From: CAVRCA01 sp965218045
GTDB taxonomy: Bacteria; Pseudomonadota; Alphaproteobacteria; Acetobacterales; Acetobacteraceae
Length of the DNA stretch: 64,000 nucleotides
Direction: 5' to 3'
NCBI GenBank assembly: GCA_965218045.1
Contig: CBDCJX010000002.1
Span: 151,473 to 215,472, forward strand
Shown: positions 44,259 to 52,049 of the stretch, piece by piece
Layout: the number at the start of each line of letters is the position of its first letter
How positions within the stretch are numbered: the first letter of the stretch is position 1
Made by a program: the position numbers and the translations under genes
The notes under the pieces: model-generated
What the model was told of the DNA's origin: nothing
What the model saw: only the letters and a program-made list of their open reading frames with translations
Database searches by the model: none

Positions 44259-45368
44259 TCAGGCGGCCAGCGCGCGCAGGCGCTCGTTGCGGGCCACGAG
44301 ATTGACGCCCGCCGTGCCCGTGCGCCAATCCTCGTTCAGGGTCACGGTTCGCCGAAACCGTGTCAGCCGGTCCATGTCGATCGGTACCTTGGCCCAGTCG
44401 GACGCCTCCTGCGGGATCGCCGGCAGCATCAGGACGAGCTCCGGCAACACCGCGCGGCGCACGGCATCGCTCTCGGTGCTGGCCCAAAGCAGGCAGATCT
44501 GCTCCCAACCATCGAGCAGCCATTCGGGGCGCGCCACCAGCGTCTGTACCGCACCCGGATCGCTGGCCCAGTTGCGTAACAGGGATAGGATGTCGGCAAC
44601 CATTCCCCTTGCGTGCTGCAAGGTCGTCTCGGCGCAGGAGATCGTCAGGTCGGCCACAGTTGCGACCATCTCCGCCTGGCCGCCGCTCTCATCGGCGTGG
44701 TCGCGGCTCCAGCCGACCATGCCGGCGCGCAAATGCCGCAGGGCGGCCAGCATGCGGCCGACGCGGCCCTTGCGCGCGCCAAGCCCGATGCCTATCGGCG
44801 CGAAGCAGGGCGCCATCTGCCCCAGCATCGCCGCCACCTCATTGGCGCCGCAGCCAAGCCGTGTGGCAGCGTGGGCAAACGCCCGCTTCGCGCGCAGTTG
44901 CATGGTGTTGGTCGGTGTCGCCGTCGCGAGCGAAGCGCTGGCGGGCTCGACCTGCTGCACTGCTTCGACGAGGAGGAGGAAGTTGGTGAGCAACGTCGCG
45001 TCACGCTCGGCCCGGGTCGCCAGATCGGCGGCGGTGATCGCGCCGTGCCCGGCCAGCCCTTCCGCCGCCACCTTGCGGGCCGCCTGTCGGATCAACGACG
45101 GCGTGACGCCTGGCAGTGTCTCGACGATCGCGTTGAGGCGGGTGTCGTGCACGGTGGGCCGGCACAGCTCACGGATGTTGGCCCAAGGCAGAATGTAGAC
45201 CCCGCGCCCGCCGGACGGGCTGGGCACGATCAGTTCCGCGCCGCACCGCGCGGTCGGCCGCGCCCGCGCGCCGACCAGCATCGGCGTGGTGAACGGCACC
45301 GCCACGCCCCGATCGAGGAAGGTCGTCGGTTGATAGGACTGAATCAGCGGGGAGTTCGGTACCGACAT
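44259..45368 (-). CDS. Uncharacterised helical protein, cassette member B (369 aa)
   Basis: I do not recognise a family. N-terminal part: TTFLDRGVAVPFTTPMLVGA, then SGGRGVYILPWANIRELCRPTVHDTRL. The rest is helical and includes a possible zinc- or ligand-neutral ATRLGCGANEVAAMLGQMAP. No signal or membrane segment is obvious. It is upstream of the 42947 gene with a 31-nt gap, forming a two-gene unit between a NUDIX hydrolase and an AlkA-type glycosylase. Start ATG 45368 (MSVPNSPLIQSYQPTTF). Confidence 0.7.
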   Translation of the reverse strand: MSVPNSPLIQSYQPTTFLDRGVAVPFTTPMLVGARARPTARCGAELIVPSPSGGRGVYILPWANIRELCRPTVHDTRLNAIVETLPGVTPSLIRQAARKVAAEGLAGHGAITAADLATRAERDATLLTNFLLLVEAVQQVEPASASLATATPTNTMQLRAKRAFAHAATRLGCGANEVAAMLGQMAPCFAPIGIGLGARKGRVGRMLAALRHLRAGMVGWSRDHADESGGQAEMVATVADLTISCAETTLQHARGMVADILSLLRNWASDPGAVQTLVARPEWLLDGWEQICLLWASTESDAVRRAVLPELVLMLPAIPQEASDWAKVPIDMDRLTRFRRTVTLNEDWRTGTAGVNLVARNERLRALAA

Positions 45369-45455
45369 GTTGCAGCCGTTGCTGTCGTGGTTGCTACGAC
45401 TCTCGCGTCAAAACGTGAAGGAATGGTTCAGCCGCGCCGGTCCGGCGGTGCGTGG

Positions 45456-46109
45456 TCAGGCAACCGGCAGGTCGTCCATCGCCGGGCGCCCCGTGAGAAA
45501 GCGCCAATGGTGCCAGAGCAACCTGGCGGCCAGCGCCCGCCCTGGCCGCCAGGTCTCGGCGAGCGCGCGCAGGTGTCGCGGTTCGGGGCGAGTCGGCAGC
45601 CGCTTGATCGCCGCCGCGGCTGCCGCGAGGGCGATATCGCCGGCCGGGAACACGTCGTGTCGGCCGAGGCTGAACACGAGGTAGATCTCGGCGGTCCAAG
45701 GTCCCAGGCCGCGCACGGCGGCGATCGTCGCCACCGCCGCCTCGTCGTCCATCAGGGCGATCGCCGCCGCGTCGAGGCGGCCGTCGAGGAACGCCGCCGC
45801 CAGGGACCGCGCATGGGCGACCTTCGGGCGCGACAGGCCGGCGCCACGCAAAGCCTCGTCGGACAGCAGCACGAGCCCATCCGGCTGCAACGCGCCGGGT
45901 AGTGCGTGCAGCCGGCGCCAGATCGCGGCGGCCGCCTGGTTGCTGATCTGCTGCGCGATGATCGCTTGCAGCAGCCCCGGAAATCCTTGCGGCCGGCTAC
46001 GCCAGGGCAATGGCCCGGCATCCCGCTCGATCCCGCCGAGATCGGGGTCGCGCGCCACCAGGGCCGCGATCGCCGCGCGCGCGGCCTGGGACGGGTGGGG
46101 GAAATCCAT
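45456..46109 (-). CDS. alkA: DNA-3-methyladenine glycosylase II-type (AlkA/HhH-GPD)
   Basis: A 217-residue HhH-GPD glycosylase for base-excision repair of alkylated bases. It has LLQAIIAQQISNQAAAAIWRRL, the helix-hairpin-helix VRGLGPWTAEIYLVFSLGR and the catalytic Asp in DVFPAGDIALAAA. It lacks the N-terminal AlkA domain of E. coli, as many short bacterial members do. Start at ATG 46109 (MDFPHPSQAARAAIAALV). Confidence 0.88.
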   Translation of the reverse strand: MDFPHPSQAARAAIAALVARDPDLGGIERDAGPLPWRSRPQGFPGLLQAIIAQQISNQAAAAIWRRLHALPGALQPDGLVLLSDEALRGAGLSRPKVAHARSLAAAFLDGRLDAAAIALMDDEAAVATIAAVRGLGPWTAEIYLVFSLGRHDVFPAGDIALAAAAAAIKRLPTRPEPRHLRALAETWRPGRALAARLLWHHWRFLTGRPAMDDLPVA

Positions 46110-46224
46110 CGCCGGTGTGTAGCTTGGTCACGGGCACGGGTCACGCGACGCGGCGACGCCCTCTTGACGGTTCCGCTCCCCGCAACAACCCTGCTCGCGG
46201 ACGGGGCCAACCGGAGGTGTGCGA

Positions 46225-47133
46225 ATGGCTGAGCGAATGAAGCTGGGCATCCTGCTGCCGCTCGGCGATATCGGTGGCGACCCGATCGCGGTGCGCGACT
46301 TCGCCCAATCGGCCGAGGGGCTCGGCTATGGCGATCTCGCCGCGCCCGACCACGTGCTCGGCGTCAATGTCGAGAACCGGCCTGACTGGGGTGCGAGGAA
46401 CACCTCAAAGGATCTGTTCCACGACCCGTTCGTGCTGTTCGGCTATCTCACCGGCCTCACCCGAGATATCGGCTTCTCGACCCAGGTGCTGATCCTGCCG
46501 CAACGGCAGACCGTGCTGGTCGCCAAGCAGGCGGCGTGCCTCGACGTGCTGTGCGGCGGACGCTTTCGCCTGGGCGTGGGCGTCGGCTGGAACGAGGCCG
46601 AGTTCGTCGGGCTCAACGAGGACTTTCACAATCGCGGCGTCCGCTCGGCCGAACAGGTGCAGGTGATGCAGGCGCTGTGGGCCGCGCCGCACGTCTCCTA
46701 CAAGGGGCGCTGGCACACGATCGAGGATGCCGGCATCAACCCGCTGCCGCCGGGCGGCCGTGTCCCGGTGTGGTATGGCGGCGATCAGGACGTGACGTTG
46801 CGGCGCATCGCCAGGTTCGGTGATGGCTGGATGCCGAACGCCTACAAGCCCGACGATGCGGCGCGCGCGGTGTTCGACACCTTGCGGCGCTACACCGAGG
46901 AAGCCGGCCGCGATCCCGCCGCGATCGGCCTCGAGCCGTGGCTGTCGGTGGGCGAGGCGAGCGAGGCCGACTGGCGCGCCGAGGTGCAGGCATGGAAGCG
47001 GCTCGGCGTGACCCGCTTTTGCCTCACCACCACCTTCGGCCGCCGTGGCCACACGCGCATACGCGGCCGGACGATGACGGATCACCTCGACGCGATGAAG
47101 CGCTACAAGGCGGCCATCGACGATCTGCTTTAG
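46225..47133 (+). CDS. LLM class flavin-dependent oxidoreductase (TIGR03619 type)
   Basis: A 302-residue TIM-barrel oxidoreductase of the luciferase-like family. It has KLGILLPLGDIGGDP at the N-terminus, SAEGLGYGDLAAPDHVLG, RFRLGVGVGWNEAEF and RIARFGDGWMPN, typical of F420-dependent or FMN-dependent members. The start is the ATG at 46225 with GGAGG five bases earlier. It is divergent from the AlkA gene; its substrate is not predictable. Confidence 0.88.
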   Translation: MAERMKLGILLPLGDIGGDPIAVRDFAQSAEGLGYGDLAAPDHVLGVNVENRPDWGARNTSKDLFHDPFVLFGYLTGLTRDIGFSTQVLILPQRQTVLVAKQAACLDVLCGGRFRLGVGVGWNEAEFVGLNEDFHNRGVRSAEQVQVMQALWAAPHVSYKGRWHTIEDAGINPLPPGGRVPVWYGGDQDVTLRRIARFGDGWMPNAYKPDDAARAVFDTLRRYTEEAGRDPAAIGLEPWLSVGEASEADWRAEVQAWKRLGVTRFCLTTTFGRRGHTRIRGRTMTDHLDAMKRYKAAIDDLL

Positions 47134-47149
47134 CAGCGTGTCGGATTGA

Positions 47150-47404
47150 TTGCCACTTTCCGAATTCCCTGGCTACGTCCTTGCTCCGGACCGGCTGGCG
47201 CGGCGCTACGCCTATCAAGTGCTGCCCGTGGAGGAGTTCCGTCGTGCCGGCACGGAGGTGGTGTTCCTCAACCGGGCCATCGGGGGCTCGGCGGAGGACG
47301 CCCTGCTCCTGCAGGTGCAGGGCGTGATCGCCGAATACGAGCGCGCGAAAATCCTTGAGCGTGGACGGAGAGGTCGTCGTCACGCGGCAGGTCTGGGGCG
47401 GTAA
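47150..47404 (+). pseudogene. Serine recombinase fragment
   Basis: About 80 residues match the catalytic-domain middle of a large serine recombinase: DRLARRYAYQVLPVEEFRRAGTEVVFLNRAIGG, then ALLLQVQGVIAEYERAKILERGRRGRRHAA. The N-terminal catalytic serine and the whole C-terminal DNA-binding part are missing. It is a remnant next to an IS5 fragment, showing past insertion of a mobile element downstream of the LLM gene. Confidence 0.75.
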
Positions 47405-47464
47405 GTGCGCTAGGCGGTGCGCCCTTGGCAACAGACCCCGGACGCACAGGAGGGGACGCCAGAT

Positions 47465-47627
47465 TGTTCGTCGAAGCGGTCTTATGGATTGCACGGACCG
47501 GCACTCCATGGCGTGATCTGCCTGCCTCGTTGGCAAATGGAACACCGTGTTCAAACACTTCCGCGACTGGGTAAAGGCGGACTGGGCCAAGCGCATCCGA
47601 CCGATCGGACCACTCAAGCCGGTGTAA
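47465..47627 (+). mobile_element. IS5-family transposase fragment, frameshifted
   Basis: A short piece of an IS5-type transposase N-terminus. It reads LFVEAVLWIARTGTPWRDLP in one frame; about 47528 one base is missing, and the sequence carries on as GKWNTVFKHFRDWVKADWAKRI in the next frame. No terminal inverted repeats or target duplication are visible. It is decayed and cannot transpose. Confidence 0.75.
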
Positions 47628-47787
47628 GGGCGTCTGGCCGACGCGCGACCTAATCGTTCCGGTTATCAACATAATACCGACGGCCGTATGCGCACTGGAC
47701 GGTTGCCGCCTCGTTCGCCATGCTCCGGCGCCGTGGCTGACCAGCCGGCCGACACCCCGTCGGCTCGGGAGCAAAGGAGCGCGCGCG

Positions 47788-48657
47788 ATGCAGGCCCGAG
47801 CCGATCAGTTCACCTTGGAAGACGTCGAGTACCTCCGGCACGGTGGCACTGGGCTCGAGGCGCGGCTGTTCCGGCCCGCTGGCGACAGGCCGGCGCCGGC
47901 GGTGATCGACGTGCATGGCGGCGCCTGGAACTCGGGCGACCTCGCCGACAACCAGGCGCGCAACGAGGCGCTGGCGCGTGCCGGGTGCTTCGTCGCCGCG
48001 ATCAATTTCCGCCACGGCGACGACGGCTACCCGACCTCGCTCGCCGACATCAACTACGCGATCCGCTGGGTCAAGGCGGGGGCGGAGCGGTTCGGCGTCG
48101 ATCCCCGCGCGGTGGGTCTCACCGGCCAGTCGAGCGGCGGACATCTCGCCATGCTGGCGGCGATGCGGCCGCGCGATCCGCGCTACGACGTGATCCCGCT
48201 GCCGCCAGGCTCGCCAGCGGTGGACGCAACGGTGCGCTGCGTGGCGATGGCCTGGCCGGTGATCAACCCGCTGTCGCGCTACCGCCACGCGCAACGCCGC
48301 CAGCAGGCGGCGGACGCGCCGGCCTGGGCGTCGGGCATGAAGGAGAAGCACGATCGCTACTGGGACTCGGAGGCGGCGATGATCGAGGGCAACCCGATGC
48401 TGGCGCTGGAGCGCGGCGAGCGGGTGCTCACCCCGCCCGCGCTCTGGGTCCAGGGACGGCCTGACGAGACGCATGACTATCGCGACCTCGATTCCGGCGC
48501 CTCCGACAACGAGCCGGAACGCTTCGTCCGCGCCTATCGCGCCGCCGGGGGTGCGATCGAGCTCGTCATCGTCGAGCAGGCGACGCGGAGCCCCGCTTCG
48601 GTCGCGCCCATCGCCGCGTTCATCCGCGAGCAGATGCTGGTCGCCGCGCCGGCCTGA
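47788..48657 (+). CDS. Alpha/beta hydrolase (esterase-lipase HSL/BD-FAE-like)
   Basis: A 289-residue hydrolase. The oxyanion HGGAW element (VIDVHGGAWNSGDL), the nucleophile elbow LTGQSSGGHLA (Ser about 117) and a C-terminal acid/His region (QGRPDETHDYRDLDS) fit the esterase family. A likely role is cleavage of small esters; the physiological substrate is unknown. It follows the mobile-element scar and is followed 108 nt later, in the same frame, by cardiolipin synthase. Confidence 0.82.
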   Translation: MQARADQFTLEDVEYLRHGGTGLEARLFRPAGDRPAPAVIDVHGGAWNSGDLADNQARNEALARAGCFVAAINFRHGDDGYPTSLADINYAIRWVKAGAERFGVDPRAVGLTGQSSGGHLAMLAAMRPRDPRYDVIPLPPGSPAVDATVRCVAMAWPVINPLSRYRHAQRRQQAADAPAWASGMKEKHDRYWDSEAAMIEGNPMLALERGERVLTPPALWVQGRPDETHDYRDLDSGASDNEPERFVRAYRAAGGAIELVIVEQATRSPASVAPIAAFIREQMLVAAPA

Positions 48658-48690
48658 TCGCTTGTTGGAGGCACCCGCACGCTGACCGCA

Positions 48691-48750
48691 CTTTCCGGGG
48701 CCCACGCGCTCGGGCCGCACGCTCTCGGGCCGCACGCAATCGGGTCCGCC
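48691..48750 (+). repeat. Four imperfect 15-bp tandem repeats upstream of cls
   Basis: Four consecutive 15-mers at 48691, 48706, 48721 and 48736. Copies two and three share TCGGGCCGCAC exactly; copies one and four diverge. They lie within the 108-nt gap before the cls start, in the same reading frame, and would encode ALGPH-like repeats if translation started upstream. Confidence 0.55.
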
Positions 48751-48765
48751 GACGGGGGCATCGGG

Positions 48766-50217
48766 GTGCGGCTGGGTCGGGTGTGGCACGACGCCGACCA
48801 GGCCATGCGGCAGGTGCTGCACCTCGCCGGGCAGGACGTCACCGCCCCGGTCGGCTTCGTCATCGCGCTGCTGGTGACGGTGCACGTGCTGCTGCGCAAG
48901 CGCGAGGTGGTCAGCGCGATCGGCTGGATCGGCCTCGCCTGGCTCTCGCCTTTCATCGGCGGCGCGCTGTATTTCCTGCTCGGCATCAACCGGGTGCAGC
49001 GTCGCGCGCGCAATCTGCGGCAAGACGGCGAGATTGCTGCCGCCGACGTGCCGGTCTCGCTGGGCCGCGACGACCATCTCGCCCCGCTGGAGCTCGCCGC
49101 CGGCCGGATCACCCGTCGCCCGGTGACGACCGGCAACACGGTGCGGTTGTTCCGCAATGGCGACGCGGCCTACCCGGTCATGCTGGAGGCGATCGCCGGC
49201 GCCGAGGTCAGCGTGGCGCTATCCAGCTATATCCTGCGCGACGACGCGGCGGGGCGGCCGTTCATCGACGCGCTGATCGCGGCGCAACGCCGCGGGGTGG
49301 CGGCGCGGGTGATGATCGACGGGGTCGGCAGCGGCTATTTCTTCTCGCCGGCGTATCGCCGCCTGCGCCGCAACCGGGTGCCGACGGGTCGGTTCATGCA
49401 TTCGATGTGGCCGTGGCGGATGCCGTTCCTCAACCTGCGCACCCACAAGAAGGTGCTGCTGGTCGACGGGCGGGTCGGCTTCGCCGGCGGCATCAATATC
49501 GGCGCGGAGAACGTCGTCGCGCTGCGCCCGCGCGACCCGGTGCGCGATACGCATTTCCGCTTCGAGGGACCGGTGGTGGCGCAGCTCGCCGAAGCTTTCG
49601 TGCGCGACTGGTCGTTCGTCACCGGCGAGGAGCTGGACGGGCCCGACTGGTTCCCGGAGCTCGGCGAAATCGGTATGGCCTCGGCGCGGGTCATCACCTC
49701 CGGCCCGGATCAGGACCTCGAGAAGATCGAGTTCGTCGCGCTCTCGGCGATCTCCTGCGCCCGGCGATCGATCCGGCTGATGACGCCGTATTTCCTGCCG
49801 GAGGAGCGCGTCATCACCGCTCTCGCCCTGGCCGCCCTGCGTGGCGTCGAGGTGGACATCATCGCACCGGCGCACAGCAATCATCGGGTGGTGGACTGGG
49901 CGGCACGCGCGCATGTCGGCCCCTTGCTGGAGGAAGGCTGCCGCATCTGGCGCACCCCGCCACCGTTCGATCATTCCAAGCTGATGGTGGTGGACGGAAC
50001 CTGGTGCCTGATCGGCAGCGCCAACTGGGACATGCGCAGCTTTCGGTTGAACTTCGAGCTGGATGTCGAGGTGTATCACGCCGAGCTCGCCGCCCAGCTG
50101 GAAGCCATGATGCGCGCCGCACAGCAGAACGAGCTGACCTTGGCCGAGCTCCGCCGCCGGTCCTTGCCGGTCCGGCTACGCGACGCGGCGGTGCGGCTGG
50201 TCCTGCCCTACCTCTAG
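48766..50217 (+). CDS. cls: Cardiolipin synthase (phospholipase D family)
   Basis: A 483-residue membrane-anchored PLD-type enzyme that makes cardiolipin from phosphatidylglycerol. Two N-terminal membrane segments (TAPVGFVIALLVTVHVLL; AIGWIGLAWLSPFIGGALYFLLG) precede two HKD motifs: THKKVLLVDGRVGFAGG (about 225) and DHSKLMVVDGTWCLIGSANWD (about 405). Both are intact. The GTG at 48766 is chosen because a GGGGG stretch precedes it and no ATG lies upstream; the repeats just before it open the possibility of a longer N-terminus. Confidence 0.92.
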   Translation: MRLGRVWHDADQAMRQVLHLAGQDVTAPVGFVIALLVTVHVLLRKREVVSAIGWIGLAWLSPFIGGALYFLLGINRVQRRARNLRQDGEIAAADVPVSLGRDDHLAPLELAAGRITRRPVTTGNTVRLFRNGDAAYPVMLEAIAGAEVSVALSSYILRDDAAGRPFIDALIAAQRRGVAARVMIDGVGSGYFFSPAYRRLRRNRVPTGRFMHSMWPWRMPFLNLRTHKKVLLVDGRVGFAGGINIGAENVVALRPRDPVRDTHFRFEGPVVAQLAEAFVRDWSFVTGEELDGPDWFPELGEIGMASARVITSGPDQDLEKIEFVALSAISCARRSIRLMTPYFLPEERVITALALAALRGVEVDIIAPAHSNHRVVDWAARAHVGPLLEEGCRIWRTPPPFDHSKLMVVDGTWCLIGSANWDMRSFRLNFELDVEVYHAELAAQLEAMMRAAQQNELTLAELRRRSLPVRLRDAAVRLVLPYL

Positions 50218-50811
50218 CTCGGCCACCGACAGGCGCACCACGATGGGGCAGTGGTCGGAGTTCTCGCGCGGCAGCACGGCGGTGTCGCTGCAGATCAGCC
50301 CGCGCGCCAGGCACCGATCGATGCGCAGCGGCACCACGTCGCCGGCGATATGGGTCGGCTGTCGGGGCCCGAGGTCGCGAAAGCCGGGGAGCAGGGCGGG
50401 ACCGACAAGATTGTAGTCGCCCAGCACGGCGGCGCGATACGGCAGCACCTGGGCGATATGCCGCAACTGCCGCCGGTTCAGCACCTGGCCGTGCGAGAGA
50501 TGCACGTTCGCGACCGCGAAGCTGCCGAAATCGAGGATCTGGCAGACCCGCCGGATCAGCGCGCCGGGGGGCAGCGGCATGACGGAGGGGGGCTCATGCA
50601 GCGGCAGCCGGCTCCAGGCCGCGAGCCCGTGGATGCGTTGCGGCAGCGGCGCCCGCGCGTAGTGTCCGCCGACCCGCCCGGTGAGGCTATCCATCGCCCG
50701 GGTCGCTTCCTGCATCAGCAGCAGGTCCGGCCGCTCGCGCTCGACCAGCCGGGCGACGTCGGCGAGCGAGGCGCCGGACAGGCGCAGGAGGTTCCAGCTT
50801 ATGATCTTCAT
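50176..50811 (-). CDS. Endonuclease/exonuclease/phosphatase family protein
   Basis: A protein of about 211 residues with the EEP fold. It has MKIISWNLLRLSG at the N-terminus (catalytic Asn), LLMQEATRAMDS (Glu), NVHLSHGQVLNRRQL (His), AVLGDYNLVGPALL (Asp/Asn) and the final SDHCPIVVRLS (Asp-His). All catalytic positions are present. Its 3' end overlaps the cls 3' end by 42 nt in the convergent direction. An ATG 9 nt further upstream (50820) is an alternative start. Substrate not known. Confidence 0.82.
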   Translation of the reverse strand: MKIISWNLLRLSGASLADVARLVERERPDLLLMQEATRAMDSLTGRVGGHYARAPLPQRIHGLAAWSRLPLHEPPSVMPLPPGALIRRVCQILDFGSFAVANVHLSHGQVLNRRQLRHIAQVLPYRAAVLGDYNLVGPALLPGFRDLGPRQPTHIAGDVVPLRIDRCLARGLICSDTAVLPRENSDHCPIVVRLSVAELEVGQDQPHRRVA

Positions 50812-50966
50812 GGCGGGCATGGCCTATCTGGGACGCCGGAGAGGGGGAAGCCTGCGGCGAATCCGCAGGGCTGGTCTGCCGCGACTGATCCGGCGGCATG
50901 GGGTGGAACCTTGGCCGTTAAGAGGCATTTTGCGCTGGTCATCCGACTTGATCGTGGAAGCTGCCC

Positions 50967-52025
50967 GTGAAGCTGTTCAAATGCCAGCATTGTTCGCAAG
51001 TGCTCTATTACGAGAACGTCCGTTGCGAGCAGTGTGCCCACCGGCTGGGCTATCTGCCCGCCGAGAACACGCTGGTCACGCTCGAGCCGAACGGCGAAGA
51101 CTGGACTCCCATAACGCGTCCGGAGCATCCCTATCGGTTCTGCGTTAACGCCGCGTATCAGGTCTGCAACTGGCTGATCGCCGCCGACTCGGCGGATCGT
51201 TTCTGCCTGGCGTGTCGCCACAACCGTATGATCCCCGATCTGTCCATCGCGGCGAACCTGGCACCCTGGCAGCGGCTGGAGACGGCCAAGCACCGGTTGT
51301 TCTACACGTTGCTGCGGCTTGCCCTGCCGCTGACCACGCGGGCCGAGGATCCCGGGCACGGGCTGGCCTTCGATTTCCTCGCCGACACGCCGGCGGCGTC
51401 TGGCCCGAAAGTGATGACCGGGCACGATGACGGCGTCGTCACCCTCGCCCTGATCGAGGCCGACGATGCCGAGCGCGAGAAGCGGCGGATTGAGATGGGC
51501 GAACCATATCGCACCTTGCTGGGGCATTTCCGCCACGAGGTGGGGCATCATTTCTGGGACGTGCTGGTTCGCAGCGGCGGCCAGCTGGAGCAATGCCGCG
51601 CCCTGTTCGGCGACGACACCGAGGACTACAACGCCGCGCTGCAGCGCCACTACGCCCAAGGCGCGCCCGCCGACTGGCAGGAGCGCTTCATCAGCGCCTA
51701 TGCGTCCAGCCACCCGTGGGAGGATTTCGCCGAGACCTGGGCGCACTACCTGCACATTGTCGACACGGTCGAGATGGCGGGAGCTTTCGGTGTGCGGGTC
51801 AATCCGGGGATCGACGCCGACGAAAACCTGACGGCGGTGATCGATTTCGACCCGCACGCGCCGGGGAACTTCGACCGGCTGATCGACTCCTGGCTGCCGC
51901 TCACCTTCGCCATGAACAGCCTGAACCGGTGCATGGGGACAGGGGATCTCTACCCGTTCATTCTCTCGCCGCCGGTGATCCGCAAGCTCGGCTTCATCCA
52001 CGCCCTGACGCACGCGGGCGGGTAG
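50967..52025 (+). CDS. Zinc-binding metallopeptidase (COG4307 type) with N-terminal zinc ribbon
   Basis: A 352-residue protein. The first 45 residues form a CxxC zinc ribbon (FKCQHCSQVLYYENVRCEQCAHRLG), and a second cysteine pair follows at FCLACRHNRMIP. The metalloprotease core has GHFRHEVGHHFWDVL (HExxH-like: H-E-V-G-H, about 190) and a downstream DFAETWAHYLH that would add the third ligand. The family is widely conserved but its substrates are not known. It is divergent from the EEP gene. Confidence 0.85.
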   Translation: MKLFKCQHCSQVLYYENVRCEQCAHRLGYLPAENTLVTLEPNGEDWTPITRPEHPYRFCVNAAYQVCNWLIAADSADRFCLACRHNRMIPDLSIAANLAPWQRLETAKHRLFYTLLRLALPLTTRAEDPGHGLAFDFLADTPAASGPKVMTGHDDGVVTLALIEADDAEREKRRIEMGEPYRTLLGHFRHEVGHHFWDVLVRSGGQLEQCRALFGDDTEDYNAALQRHYAQGAPADWQERFISAYASSHPWEDFAETWAHYLHIVDTVEMAGAFGVRVNPGIDADENLTAVIDFDPHAPGNFDRLIDSWLPLTFAMNSLNRCMGTGDLYPFILSPPVIRKLGFIHALTHAGG

Positions 52026-52049
52026 AAGTTCCGCGGGCAGCGCGAGACT

